Shown here piece by piece: positions 57,799 through 64,000 of a DNA stretch of 64,000 nt. Below the pieces are notes generated by a model. The model made no database searches. It was not told where the DNA came from and saw only the letters and a list, made by a program, of their open reading frames with translations. Both the position numbers and the translations under genes were made by a program. Position 1 is the first letter of the stretch; each line of letters begins with the position of its first letter. Location of the stretch: assembly GCA_029262675.1 (NCBI GenBank), contig JAJCYW010000016.1, positions 161,798-225,797 of the forward strand. The letters are read 5' to 3'. This DNA is from Chloroflexota bacterium (GTDB taxonomy: Bacteria; Chloroflexota; Dehalococcoidia; DSTF01; RBG-16-68-14).

Positions 57799-58717
57799 CG
57801 AGTCCGCGTCGGCGCAGTCGGCGCAGTCGGCGCAGTCGCCGCAGTCACCGCAGTCGCTACTCGACCTCGTGCGCCGCTCCCCGCCCGCGCCGTGGCGGGA
57901 CGGCGACAACATCCCCTGGCACGAGCTCGGCTTCAGCGAACGGATGCTCGACGAGCACCTGTCGCAACTCCACGATCGCGCCAGCCGGCGCTTCGATACT
58001 ATCGACGCCCACGTTGAGTGGATCGACTCCCACCTGCTACAGGGCCGTCCGGCGCGGGTGCTGGACCTGGGCTGCGGCCCCGGCCTCTACGCCAGCCGCC
58101 TCGCCCGGCGCGGTCACGCCTGTACGGGCATCGACTACTCGCCGGCGGCGATTGCCTACGCCCGCGAGCAATCGGAGAACGAAGGGTTGGACTGCAGCTA
58201 CGTGGAAGACGACCTGCGGGCGGCCTCGTACGGAAAGGACTACGGCCTCGCGCTGCTCATATTCGGTGAGCTAAACGTGTTCCGTTCCACCGATGCCGAG
58301 ACCATCCTCCGCAAGGCGCTGGCCGCCCTTTCTCCGGGCGGCCTCTTCGTCGCGGAGCCGCACACGGAGGCCGCCGTGCGCGATTTGGGCGCGCAGCGGC
58401 CTTCCTGGTACGCGGCCAATGGGGCCCTATTCTCGGCACGTCCTCACCTCGTGCTCCAGGAGCACTCCTGGGACGAGGACGCCTGCGCAGCGACCATCCG
58501 CTACTTCGTTGTCGACGCCGAATCGGGGCGCGTCACGTCGTACGCGCAGAGCCTGCAGGCGCGCGCCGAGGCAGAGTACGAGAACCTGTTCTCCCGCTGT
58601 GGCTTCGTTGACATCGAGCGCCATGCATCGCTGGCCGGCCCCGGCGTCGAAGTAGGCGGCAGCGTAGGGGATGACGATGCACTTGTGGTCTACGTGATGC
58701 GGAAGCCGGACGGGTGA
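57788..58717 (+). CDS. SAM-dependent methyltransferase with N-terminal repeat
   Basis: 309 residues from TTG 57788, overlapping the previous gene by 11 bases. The first ~35 residues are Ser/Ala/Gln-rich (SAQSAQSAQSPQSPQS), encoded by five 9-bp repeats. The methyltransferase domain follows: VLDLGCGPGLYASRLARRG, GIDYSPAAIAYA, GGLFVAEPH. A second class I fold with a different C-terminal part from its neighbour. Substrate unknown. Confidence 0.86.
   Translation: MADSESASAQSAQSAQSPQSPQSLLDLVRRSPPAPWRDGDNIPWHELGFSERMLDEHLSQLHDRASRRFDTIDAHVEWIDSHLLQGRPARVLDLGCGPGLYASRLARRGHACTGIDYSPAAIAYAREQSENEGLDCSYVEDDLRAASYGKDYGLALLIFGELNVFRSTDAETILRKALAALSPGGLFVAEPHTEAAVRDLGAQRPSWYAANGALFSARPHLVLQEHSWDEDACAATIRYFVVDAESGRVTSYAQSLQARAEAEYENLFSRCGFVDIERHASLAGPGVEVGGSVGDDDALVVYVMRKPDG
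57812..57856 (+). repeat. Five-unit 9-bp coding tandem repeat
   Basis: GCGCAGTCG x3, CCGCAGTCA, CCGCAGTCG, encoding AQS/PQS steps near the methyltransferase N-terminus. Copy number may vary between strains. Confidence 0.9.
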
Positions 58718-58752
58718 ACGCACCCCTCGCCATCAGTCGGTGCCACCGGCTC

Positions 58753-58884
58753 AGACTGCAAGCTCATGCTGCGGGCCAGGCCAGCAGTCTCTACCGAAGG
58801 CATAGACTGCAAGCTCATGCTGCGGGCCAGGCCAGCAGTCTCTGCCGAAGGCATAGACTGCAAGCTGAAGCCAGAGGCTTCAGC
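58753..58884. repeat. 51-bp tandem repeat and hairpin array
   Basis: Units begin at 58753, 58804 and 58855 (period 51) with AGACTGCAAGCT; the third is cut short. Each full unit has AGACTGC ... GCAGTCT as an inverted pair. It ends in a perfect 9-bp hairpin, GCTGAAGCC-aga-GGCTTCAGC (58864-58884), just beside the convergent minus-strand gene's stop. Confidence 0.88.
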
Positions 58885-58885
58885 C

Positions 58886-60016
58886 CTAGGCCTGCATAGT
58901 CTCCGGGTCGATGCCGTTCTCTACGCACCACGCTCGATAGACGAATGGTGAGACTTCAGACGGCTTGATCTCGCTGCGGCCACCCCAGAATACGGCCGTG
59001 TACGCGACCGGGATGCCGGCCTCCTCCAGGTGCGCATCGATGGCCGACTTGTGGGCCAGCAGCAGTTCCTTGTCCGTGCCGTGGGCGACGGCCATGATGT
59101 TTACGTCATGGAACTCCGGGCCGCCCTCGCGCCAGTAGCAGTGCGTGAGGACGTGGTGGCGGCCGACCTCGCGCCCGGCCTCGATCTCGCGGCCCTCGGG
59201 AACGGCCCAGTGGAAGAGCGCGTTGTAGCGCGTTACCGGCGGGCCGCCCGCGACCGGCTTGACGTGCTCCAGGAACGTTGAGAAGCGGCCGATGATACGG
59301 CGCTCGTCCAGCGACGCGGCGGTGTCGTAGAACGTTTCGAGCGGGACCTCCGCCTCCTCGGCCCGCGCCGGCCACGGCTCCGCGCAGACCTCCTCCGGCG
59401 TGAACTCGCGCTTCAGTGCCGTCAGCACGCACCAGTCCAACTCCGAAAGCTCGGCGATCGCAACGTCGGTCACGTCGGCTAACTCGTCGGAGCGGCTGCC
59501 GGGCTCCATGCCCTGCCGGCGCATGTGCCCGACGCCGAGCGCGAACAGGCGCTTTGCCGGCATCAGCCGGTGGTCCTCCGCGCCGACGCACTGCGCGAGA
59601 AACGCCGCGTGCTTCTCGATCGAGTAGCCCTGCGGCACCTTGAGCGTCGTCCACAGCTTGTAGCGCGCACCAGGCGTGGCGGCGTCCGTCGTGCGGATGA
59701 CTACGTGTCCGGAGAACGCGTCCCGCTGCGACATGTGGTCAAACGCGGCCTGCAGCTTCTCGCCGGGCACCTGCCAGGCGATGAGCGCGCCCTGGGCCAG
59801 GTTCGTCGCGAGGAGCGTCTGTCGCACGCGGCGGATGGTGCCGGCGCGCAGCATCTCGCTGATGCGCTCGACGACGACCGGCAGGTCGATGCCGGAGCGG
59901 CGGGCGATCTCGCCGAATGGGTCGCGTTGAAAACCCTGCAACTCGTCCTCAGAGACGCGCAGGATGGCCGCGTTTACGGCGTCGTCGAATTGGATCGGGA
60001 CCGCATTCGTCGTCAT
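58886..60016 (-). CDS. Two-domain Lrp/AsnC-like siroheme-decarboxylase-type protein
   Basis: 376 residues. Domain 1 (about 25-175) has an AsnC-like winged helix (DPFGEIARRSGIDLPVVVERIS, GTIRRVRQ) and an effector-like part (AWQVPGEKL). Domain 2 (about 195-370) has another weak winged helix and VTRYNALFHWAVP, LTHCYWREGGP and HDVNIMAVAHG, the pattern of AhbA/AhbB or NirD/L/G/H siroheme decarboxylases, with the HCY histidine. It looks like a fused A/B pair. A plain AsnC-type regulator is the alternative. No other haem or d1 genes are nearby. Confidence 0.7.
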   Translation of the reverse strand: MTTNAVPIQFDDAVNAAILRVSEDELQGFQRDPFGEIARRSGIDLPVVVERISEMLRAGTIRRVRQTLLATNLAQGALIAWQVPGEKLQAAFDHMSQRDAFSGHVVIRTTDAATPGARYKLWTTLKVPQGYSIEKHAAFLAQCVGAEDHRLMPAKRLFALGVGHMRRQGMEPGSRSDELADVTDVAIAELSELDWCVLTALKREFTPEEVCAEPWPARAEEAEVPLETFYDTAASLDERRIIGRFSTFLEHVKPVAGGPPVTRYNALFHWAVPEGREIEAGREVGRHHVLTHCYWREGGPEFHDVNIMAVAHGTDKELLLAHKSAIDAHLEEAGIPVAYTAVFWGGRSEIKPSEVSPFVYRAWCVENGIDPETMQA

Positions 60017-60233
60017 AGTCGTTGGCCAGACTGCTCGGTTGTTAAGTTTCCATAACGGGGCGCGGACGCGGCATTACCGGATTCATGTGCCGGTTCCAGG
60101 TGCATGATACGGCGGCAGCGTAGAGGGGATCAAGGTGGCGCGCGGAGGAGGCGTGCGAAACTGGCAGCCGTGGCACGGCATGCTGTACCGCCTGCCGCTA
60201 AGCTGTGGTCCCGCGACGGCGGCGGTGTTTGGC

Positions 60234-60764
60234 TTAGGCCGCCCGCGTATCCTCCTCCAGCCGTCGAAAGGCCACCTGGATCAGTGCGTCGGGGTCGACG
60301 CCGTCATCGGGAAACGTGGCGACGCCCGCCTGCCACTTCCCCATCGATGCCGCTTGCATCTGGAGTGTCGACTTCAGCCGAAAGGCGACCGTGGACGCGG
60401 CTTCGTAGTCGGCATCGAACAACACGGCCGCAATGCGCTGTTCATCAATACGGGCGTGGACGTCGTAGGTTCTTAGGCTGGTCGCGATAAGGGACGCCGC
60501 CTTTTCGAATAGCTCCGGAGGCGGCGTCTCTCCGGGGAGCATACGCAGCCTCCACGCGGCGAGCGAGAACGTGGCGTTCTCTCGCGGCGCGCGGGCCAGC
60601 TCGTCCTGGAGCCGTCGTTCCAGGTACCAGAGCTTGTAGAGACCGGAGGAATCGCGGATTGCAGCGTCCGGCGCTGGCGCCGATGCCGCTGCTTCGGCTG
60701 CCGCGGCAGCCGCCTGCGGAATCTCATCCTGCTTCTGTTTGCGTCCGAATACCACGGAGATCAC
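60234..60764 (-). CDS. GGDEF-like domain protein lacking the GGDEF motif
   Basis: 176 residues. An Ala-rich N-terminus is followed by SGLYKLWYLERRLQDEL, a fold start typical of diguanylate cyclases, then HARIDEQRIAAVLFDAD, where the active-site GG[D/E]EF would be, and AGVATFPDDGVDPDALIQVAFRRL, the usual GGDEF C-terminal stretch. The catalytic loop is absent, so it is a degenerate GGDEF that may bind a nucleotide or only scaffold. Confidence in the fold is moderate. Confidence 0.6.
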   Translation of the reverse strand: MISVVFGRKQKQDEIPQAAAAAAEAAASAPAPDAAIRDSSGLYKLWYLERRLQDELARAPRENATFSLAAWRLRMLPGETPPPELFEKAASLIATSLRTYDVHARIDEQRIAAVLFDADYEAASTVAFRLKSTLQMQAASMGKWQAGVATFPDDGVDPDALIQVAFRRLEEDTRAA

Positions 60765-60909
60765 CTACAGGAAGTATCAACAGATTCGGCCTGTGGCCGT
60801 ATCAGGGTTTCGGAGCATATGCCTGAACCGGCGGCGTTGCACACGTACGTGCAGTTTCGTAGCGGCAACCGTCATCAGGTTCGGCCGCCAACTGTCTTCA
60901 GGCCGCCGT

Positions 60910-61638
60910 CTAGGCAGCCTGCTCCTCGGCGGCCGCATCTGCGGCCGTATCTGCGGCCGAAATACCATCTGACTGGAGAGTGCCGTTTACCTCTTGCGGC
61001 AGAAATTGTCGCAGGGTGTTGACCTGGAAGTCGATGTCCAGCCAGTCGAAGGGCGTTCCGCCCACCTCTACGAGGCCCTCGTAGCTGGATATCAGCACGT
61101 CCCTATTGAGGCCGGACGCCGCCAGGGTCGCTAGTTCGATTTGCGCCTCTTCCGGGGTACAGAGTCCGCGCACTTGCCGGTTCCAGATGACGGTGGCAAG
61201 GTACGCCGACTGCTTACGCACGTTCTCATCGGACAGTATCGTCGGCACGGATTCGTTTAGCAGCAGCACCGGCTTGCCGCAATTGGTTAGGACGGCATCG
61301 CCCACGCTGCCCAGCATCATCTTGCCGATTCCGCTGCGGCCGCGGGAGGCCATAACGATCAGATCGGCCTTAGTCTCTTCGACGACGACGACGATCGTCG
61401 TTGCGGGATCGCCCCGGCGTACGATGCTCTCCGTCTCGATGCCGCTCTCTCGCAGGCCGGCGGAGACGGCGGAAGCGTAAGCCTCCGCCTCCTTCAAGGC
61501 GCCGGGCATTATAGCCTTGCGCGCCGGCAGGACGTGCACAACGGTGATGCTGGCGCCGAACGCTCTCGCCGCCGTAGTGGAGTAGGGCAGCACGACGCCA
61601 TCGCGATGTGAACGGTCGATTGGTACCAAGATCTTCAT
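60910..61638 (-). CDS. Universal stress protein (UspA family) with C-terminal extension
   Basis: 242 residues from ATG 61638, where the product begins MKILVPIDRS; the open frame upstream is not protein-like. The nucleotide-binding loop VMASRGRSGIGKMMLGSVGDAVL (G-2x-G-9x-G-S type) is present at the end of a ~145-residue Usp domain. Then follows a ~95-residue extension (LCTPEEAQIELATLAASG..., DFQVNTLRQFLPQEV) with an Ala-rich end, not found in single-domain Usps. A stress-responsive cytoplasmic protein; the role of the extension is unknown. Confidence 0.87.
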   Translation of the reverse strand: MKILVPIDRSHRDGVVLPYSTTAARAFGASITVVHVLPARKAIMPGALKEAEAYASAVSAGLRESGIETESIVRRGDPATTIVVVVEETKADLIVMASRGRSGIGKMMLGSVGDAVLTNCGKPVLLLNESVPTILSDENVRKQSAYLATVIWNRQVRGLCTPEEAQIELATLAASGLNRDVLISSYEGLVEVGGTPFDWLDIDFQVNTLRQFLPQEVNGTLQSDGISAADTAADAAAEEQAA

Positions 61639-62027
61639 TGTTGTGCGTCCCGCCTGCTCCTTCCCGGATGCACGGCTCGACAACGACATATTCGGACTAG
61701 TAGTCAGTAAATGGTATACGGGCTGACCCTGATAGGGTTCTCGCGGATGGCGCCTGGGTCCTGCGCTGACCGCCGCCACATCCGCCGTCGCCTGTGATTA
61801 GTTCACTGGTGATTAGTTCGCTATCGATGGCCTGCTCGCCGTCTGGGCGCAGTTCGAGCCCGGCGGCGCGCTGGATCGCGCTGGGCAACTCGTGGCATTC
61901 GCAACGTGTGTCGCGTTCGACCGCTGCACGGGCGAGGCGACGGCGAAGGCTGAGACGGCGCTGATCGCAATAAGCGCTGGGGGATTACGGCGCCGGCGGC
62001 TAGCGGGGCAGCTACTGCCCCGGGCAC
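61639..62027. other. 389-bp intergenic region
   Basis: Between the UspA gene's start and the thioesterase stop, both on the minus strand. The doubled GTGATTAGTTC at about 61793 and 61808 is the only repeat noted. No convincing gene or RNA is seen; open frames in this stretch are not protein-like. The UspA promoter should lie in its left part (no clear -35/-10). Confidence 0.5.
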
Positions 62028-62408
62028 CTACTGCCCGCCGAAGCGCGCGATGTCGATCACCGCGCGTTCGTGGATCCCGTCGCCGATCTTCACACCGTCC
62101 TCGTTGGTGCATTCCACGTCGAACTTGTAGCGGCGGCCGTCTACGGCGCTCACGGTTACTTTCGCGGTCACCTGCTGGCCGATCTGCGTCGGCGCCAGGT
62201 GGCGCACGTCGATATGGAATCCTACCGATTGCTCGCCCTCATCGACGTAGCGCGTCATCAGCCCCACGCACGTCGCCTCGATCAGCGCGACCATCGAAGG
62301 CGTCGAGTACATGGGCGGGGCGGTCGGCCCCAGGTGGCTAATTCCCATATCGGGCGTCGTTGTAATCGTCTGTTCTTCGCTCACACCGGGATTCAAATCT
62401 GGTTTCAC
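62028..62408 (-). CDS. FlK-like hot-dog thioesterase
   Basis: 126 residues. Single hot-dog fold with STPSMVALIEATC (Ser/Thr and Glu of the active site) and FHIDVRHLAPT (His), as in fluoroacetyl-CoA thioesterase and related small acyl-CoA thioesterases. The first ~20 residues vary. Substrate unknown. The gene is transcribed away from the promoter at 62476. Confidence 0.83.
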   Translation of the reverse strand: MKPDLNPGVSEEQTITTTPDMGISHLGPTAPPMYSTPSMVALIEATCVGLMTRYVDEGEQSVGFHIDVRHLAPTQIGQQVTAKVTVSAVDGRRYKFDVECTNEDGVKIGDGIHERAVIDIARFGGQ

Positions 62409-62475
62409 GTCTGCACCTCCTCACACAGTTCGCCATCGTAGCACATAAATGTTTGCTAATTGGCGCGTAGTCTAG

Positions 62476-62503
62476 TTGACAAACCTGTTCAACCCTGTAT
62501 ACT
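62476..62503 (+). promoter_or_regulatory. Strong sigma70-type promoter
   Basis: TTGACA (62476-62481), 16-bp spacer, TATACT (62498-62503), serving the secreted protein at 62607 with a ~95-base leader. Confidence 0.75.
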
Positions 62504-62606
62504 AGCTGTGACTGGTGGCTCAGTACTGCGGTGTAGAGGTCCCATCGCTTCCTCAGTACAGAGCTATATTGGCTTACCCCGCCGAGACAGTTGAGGGGAT
62601 CGAGTC

Positions 62607-64000
62607 ATGGCTCGTGTCCGCGTGCAGGCGCAGCGTATGCGCCAAGTTTTGCATTGGCAAGTGCTGCTTGCATTTGCCATGGTCGCGACTGCTGCGTTTT
62701 TCGCCGTCTCCCAAATACTGGCGGGGACCAGCCCACAGGTTTCGCCTAGCAAGCAACAGTATGCGGCCGGCGACCTTGTCGAGTTGGTGGGCATGAACTT
62801 TGCCGCCAGCAGTTCCTACGACATCGTTGTTCAACGGCCGGACGGCTCGATCGTCATTGGTGATGGCAGCGAAACGCCGGGCTCGGACACCGTCGGGTCG
62901 AACGCATCCGGTATGTTCGGCTACAACTATCAGCTCAATCCGGAGGCCACGGACCTACCGGGACGGTACGACGTGCGCGTCTACGACGCCAGCGCTCCAC
63001 ACATACCTACCTACGAACTGGCTACGACGTTTTTCTGGAACGACGACACCGCGTTCCCGACGTCGCTCACGGTCGTCACGAACGGACTGCAGGTCACCGT
63101 CTCGGGCGACTGGGAGTGGGACGCCTGCGACAACAAAGTCGCTCTGAAGAAGCACGTTGGATTCGCGATGGTCTGGGACGACGGTACGGGTGTGCTGGAT
63201 CCGGATGCTCCGCCGAACAACTACCGGGACGGCGTGTATCCGTCTGAACCGCAGCTTTCGGATGATCCGTTCGACCCTAACGACACAACGGGATGGACCA
63301 ACGCCGATCACTGCGACAACCCTGCGCCGGGAGCGCTCACAGGCGATTGGGGTCCATTCACGCACACCTACGCCGCTGCTGGTACGTACGACCTCTGCGT
63401 CATCATCTATGACGTTCATATCAGGGATGAGAATGACCACCCGCACACGGATCCGCCAAACAGCGAGGCGAAAACGACGGGCAACCACTCGACCCATCCG
63501 TGGGAGAACGAAGACAACTCGTTCGACAAAGGCCTGACTAACCCGCAGATCTGCGAAAACAACGTGGTGCTGGCGCTGCCGACAGCCACGCCAACGGCCA
63601 CGGCCACGGCAACGAACACCCCGACGAACACGCCGACGAACACACCAACGAATACGCCGACGAACACGCCGGTGCCGCCGACGCCGACGCCGACAGCAAC
63701 TGCGACCGCGACACCTACGCCGACGGCCACGGCGACCAACACACCGACCAACACGCCGACGAACACACCAACGAATACGCCGACGAACACGCCGGTGCCG
63801 CCGACGCCAACGCCGACAGCAACTGCTACGGCGACGCCAACGCCGACGGCCACAGCGACGAACACACCGACCAACACGCCGACGAACACACCAACGAATA
63901 CACCGACGAACACGCCGGTGCCGCCGACGCCAACGCCGACAGCCACTGCTACGGCGACACCAACACCGACGGCCACGCCGACGAATACACCGACCAACAC
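62607..64000 (+). CDS. Secreted protein with Thr-Pro repeat linker (3' end beyond the window)
   Basis: The frame is open from ATG 62607 (GAGGGG ribosome site) to the window end, about 464 codons. A signal segment ([21 protein letters not shown]) precedes a ~300-residue extracytoplasmic beta-type region with [17 protein letters not shown] and His/Asp-rich stretches that could bind metal. From about 63580 the protein is Thr/Pro/Ala/Asn-rich ([27 protein letters not shown]). Such Thr-Pro linkers are common in Chloroflexota surface proteins and usually join a C-terminal domain, here not visible. Function unknown. Confidence 0.8.
   Translation, partial: MARVRVQAQRMRQVLHWQVLLAFAMVATAAFFAVSQILAGTSPQVSPSKQQYAAGDLVELVGMNFAASSSYDIVVQRPDGSIVIGDGSETPGSDTVGSNASGMFGYNYQLNPEATDLPGRYDVRVYDASAPHIPTYELATTFFWNDDTAFPTSLTVVTNGLQVTVSGDWEWDACDNKVALKKHVGFAMVWDDGTGVLDPDAPPNNYRDGVYPSEPQLSDDPFDPNDTTGWTNADHCDNPAPGALTGDWGPFTHTYAAAGTYDLCVIIYDVHIRDENDHPHTDPPNSEAKTTGNHSTHPWENEDNSFDKGLTNPQICENNVVLALPTATPTATATATNTPTNTPTNTPTNTPTNTPVPPTPTPTATATATPTPTATATNTPTNTPTNTPTNTPTNTPVPPTPTPTATATATPTPTATATNTPTNTPTNTPTNTPTNTPVPPTPTPTATATATPTPTATPTNTPTN
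63589..64000 (+). repeat. 123-bp coding minisatellite of Thr-Pro linker
   Basis: The landmark GCCGGTG recurs at 63668, 63791 and 63914, a period of 123 bp (41 codons), with few differences between units; the repeat continues past the window end. Confidence 0.88.

Noticed and set aside
58753..58884. Considered as a CRISPR or attachment-site array
   Set aside because: The 51-bp units are contiguous with no spacers, and no integrase or cas gene is present.
63416..64000. Minus-strand frame encoding Val-Gly-Val-Phe repeats
   Set aside because: It is the reverse complement of the Thr-Pro repeat gene at 62607, which has a promoter, ribosome site and signal peptide.

Overview
The window is a GC-rich (roughly 60-65%) bacterial chromosome segment, most likely from a member of the Chloroflexota (Dehalococcoidia-like lineage) or a close relative. 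The evidence is the mixture of genes: rplU-rpmA-rpmE followed by a DUF1385 protein, many class III cyclase-domain fusions, an F420-type luciferase-family oxidoreductase, an expanded acyl-CoA dehydrogenase set, translin and FmdB-like proteins, secreted proteins with Thr-Pro linkers, and phosphatidylinositol-lipid genes. No ribosomal RNA, 16S or other decisive marker is present, so the placement is inference. The only RNA gene seen is a tRNA-Glu(CTC) at 50807-50880.

Layout. 1-7.4 kb (+): a phosphatidylinositol-mannoside-like lipid block (inositol-3-phosphate synthase, two LPLAT acyltransferases, PHP phosphoesterase, PimA-like mannosyltransferase, CDP-alcohol phosphatidyltransferase), then a glutaredoxin-like oxidoreductase and a GT-C membrane glycosyltransferase. 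7.4-9.8 kb (-): prfB, with a programmed +1 frameshift, translationally coupled to a secreted MA-type peptidase. 10-13 kb (+): two secreted dockerin-type proteins, each behind its own sigma70 promoter. 13.3-15.3 kb (+): rplU-rpmA-rpmE-DUF1385. 15.5-22.8 kb (+): a TetR-led operon of five acyl-CoA dehydrogenases enclosing a pterin carbinolamine dehydratase. 22.8-27.7 kb (+): HIT, htpX, yqeK, a recombination scar with a hypothetical gene, yraN, two FmdB zinc-ribbon proteins and a translin. 27.8-32.1 kb (+): a giant cyclase/AAA/TPR regulator and a membrane protein. 32.1-37.6 kb: a PEP-mutase/isocitrate-lyase family enzyme, a frameshifted secreted repeat protein, an F420-type LLM oxidoreductase, Nudix and ThiI. 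37.7-41.8 kb (+): three envelope proteins, two of which share a near-identical 100-bp promoter/leader. 41.8-50.9 kb (-): a NorD/CbbO-like vWA protein and its NorQ/CbbQ-like AAA+ partner, separated by dockerin-BsuPI secreted proteins, a phosphoesterase and a cyclophilin lipoprotein; then coaE and tRNA-Glu. 50.9-52.3 kb: a small lower-GC patch of unknown genes beside the tRNA. 52.4-64 kb: a Dio-family deiodinase-like selenoprotein with an in-frame TGA and a SECIS-like hairpin, two alpha/beta-hydrolase-cyclase fusions, a cohesin-like LPxTG surface protein, two methyltransferases, a siroheme-decarboxylase-like protein, a degenerate GGDEF protein, UspA, a FlK-like thioesterase and the start of a secreted Thr-Pro-repeat protein.

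Most notable. (1) An in-frame TGA at the catalytic position of an iodothyronine-deiodinase homologue, followed by a plausible bacterial SECIS. (2) Four secreted dockerin-type proteins plus an LPxTG-anchored cohesin-like protein, suggesting a non-cellulosomal surface docking system. (3) Recurrent intergenic arrays of short perfect hairpins whose stem sequences differ from site to site, several with a stop codon inside a stem. (4) A prfB recoding site lacking an evident Shine-Dalgarno stimulator. (5) A recombination scar in which a diverged yqeK-yraN junction is duplicated. (6) Duplicated promoter-plus-signal-peptide cassettes in front of unrelated secreted proteins.
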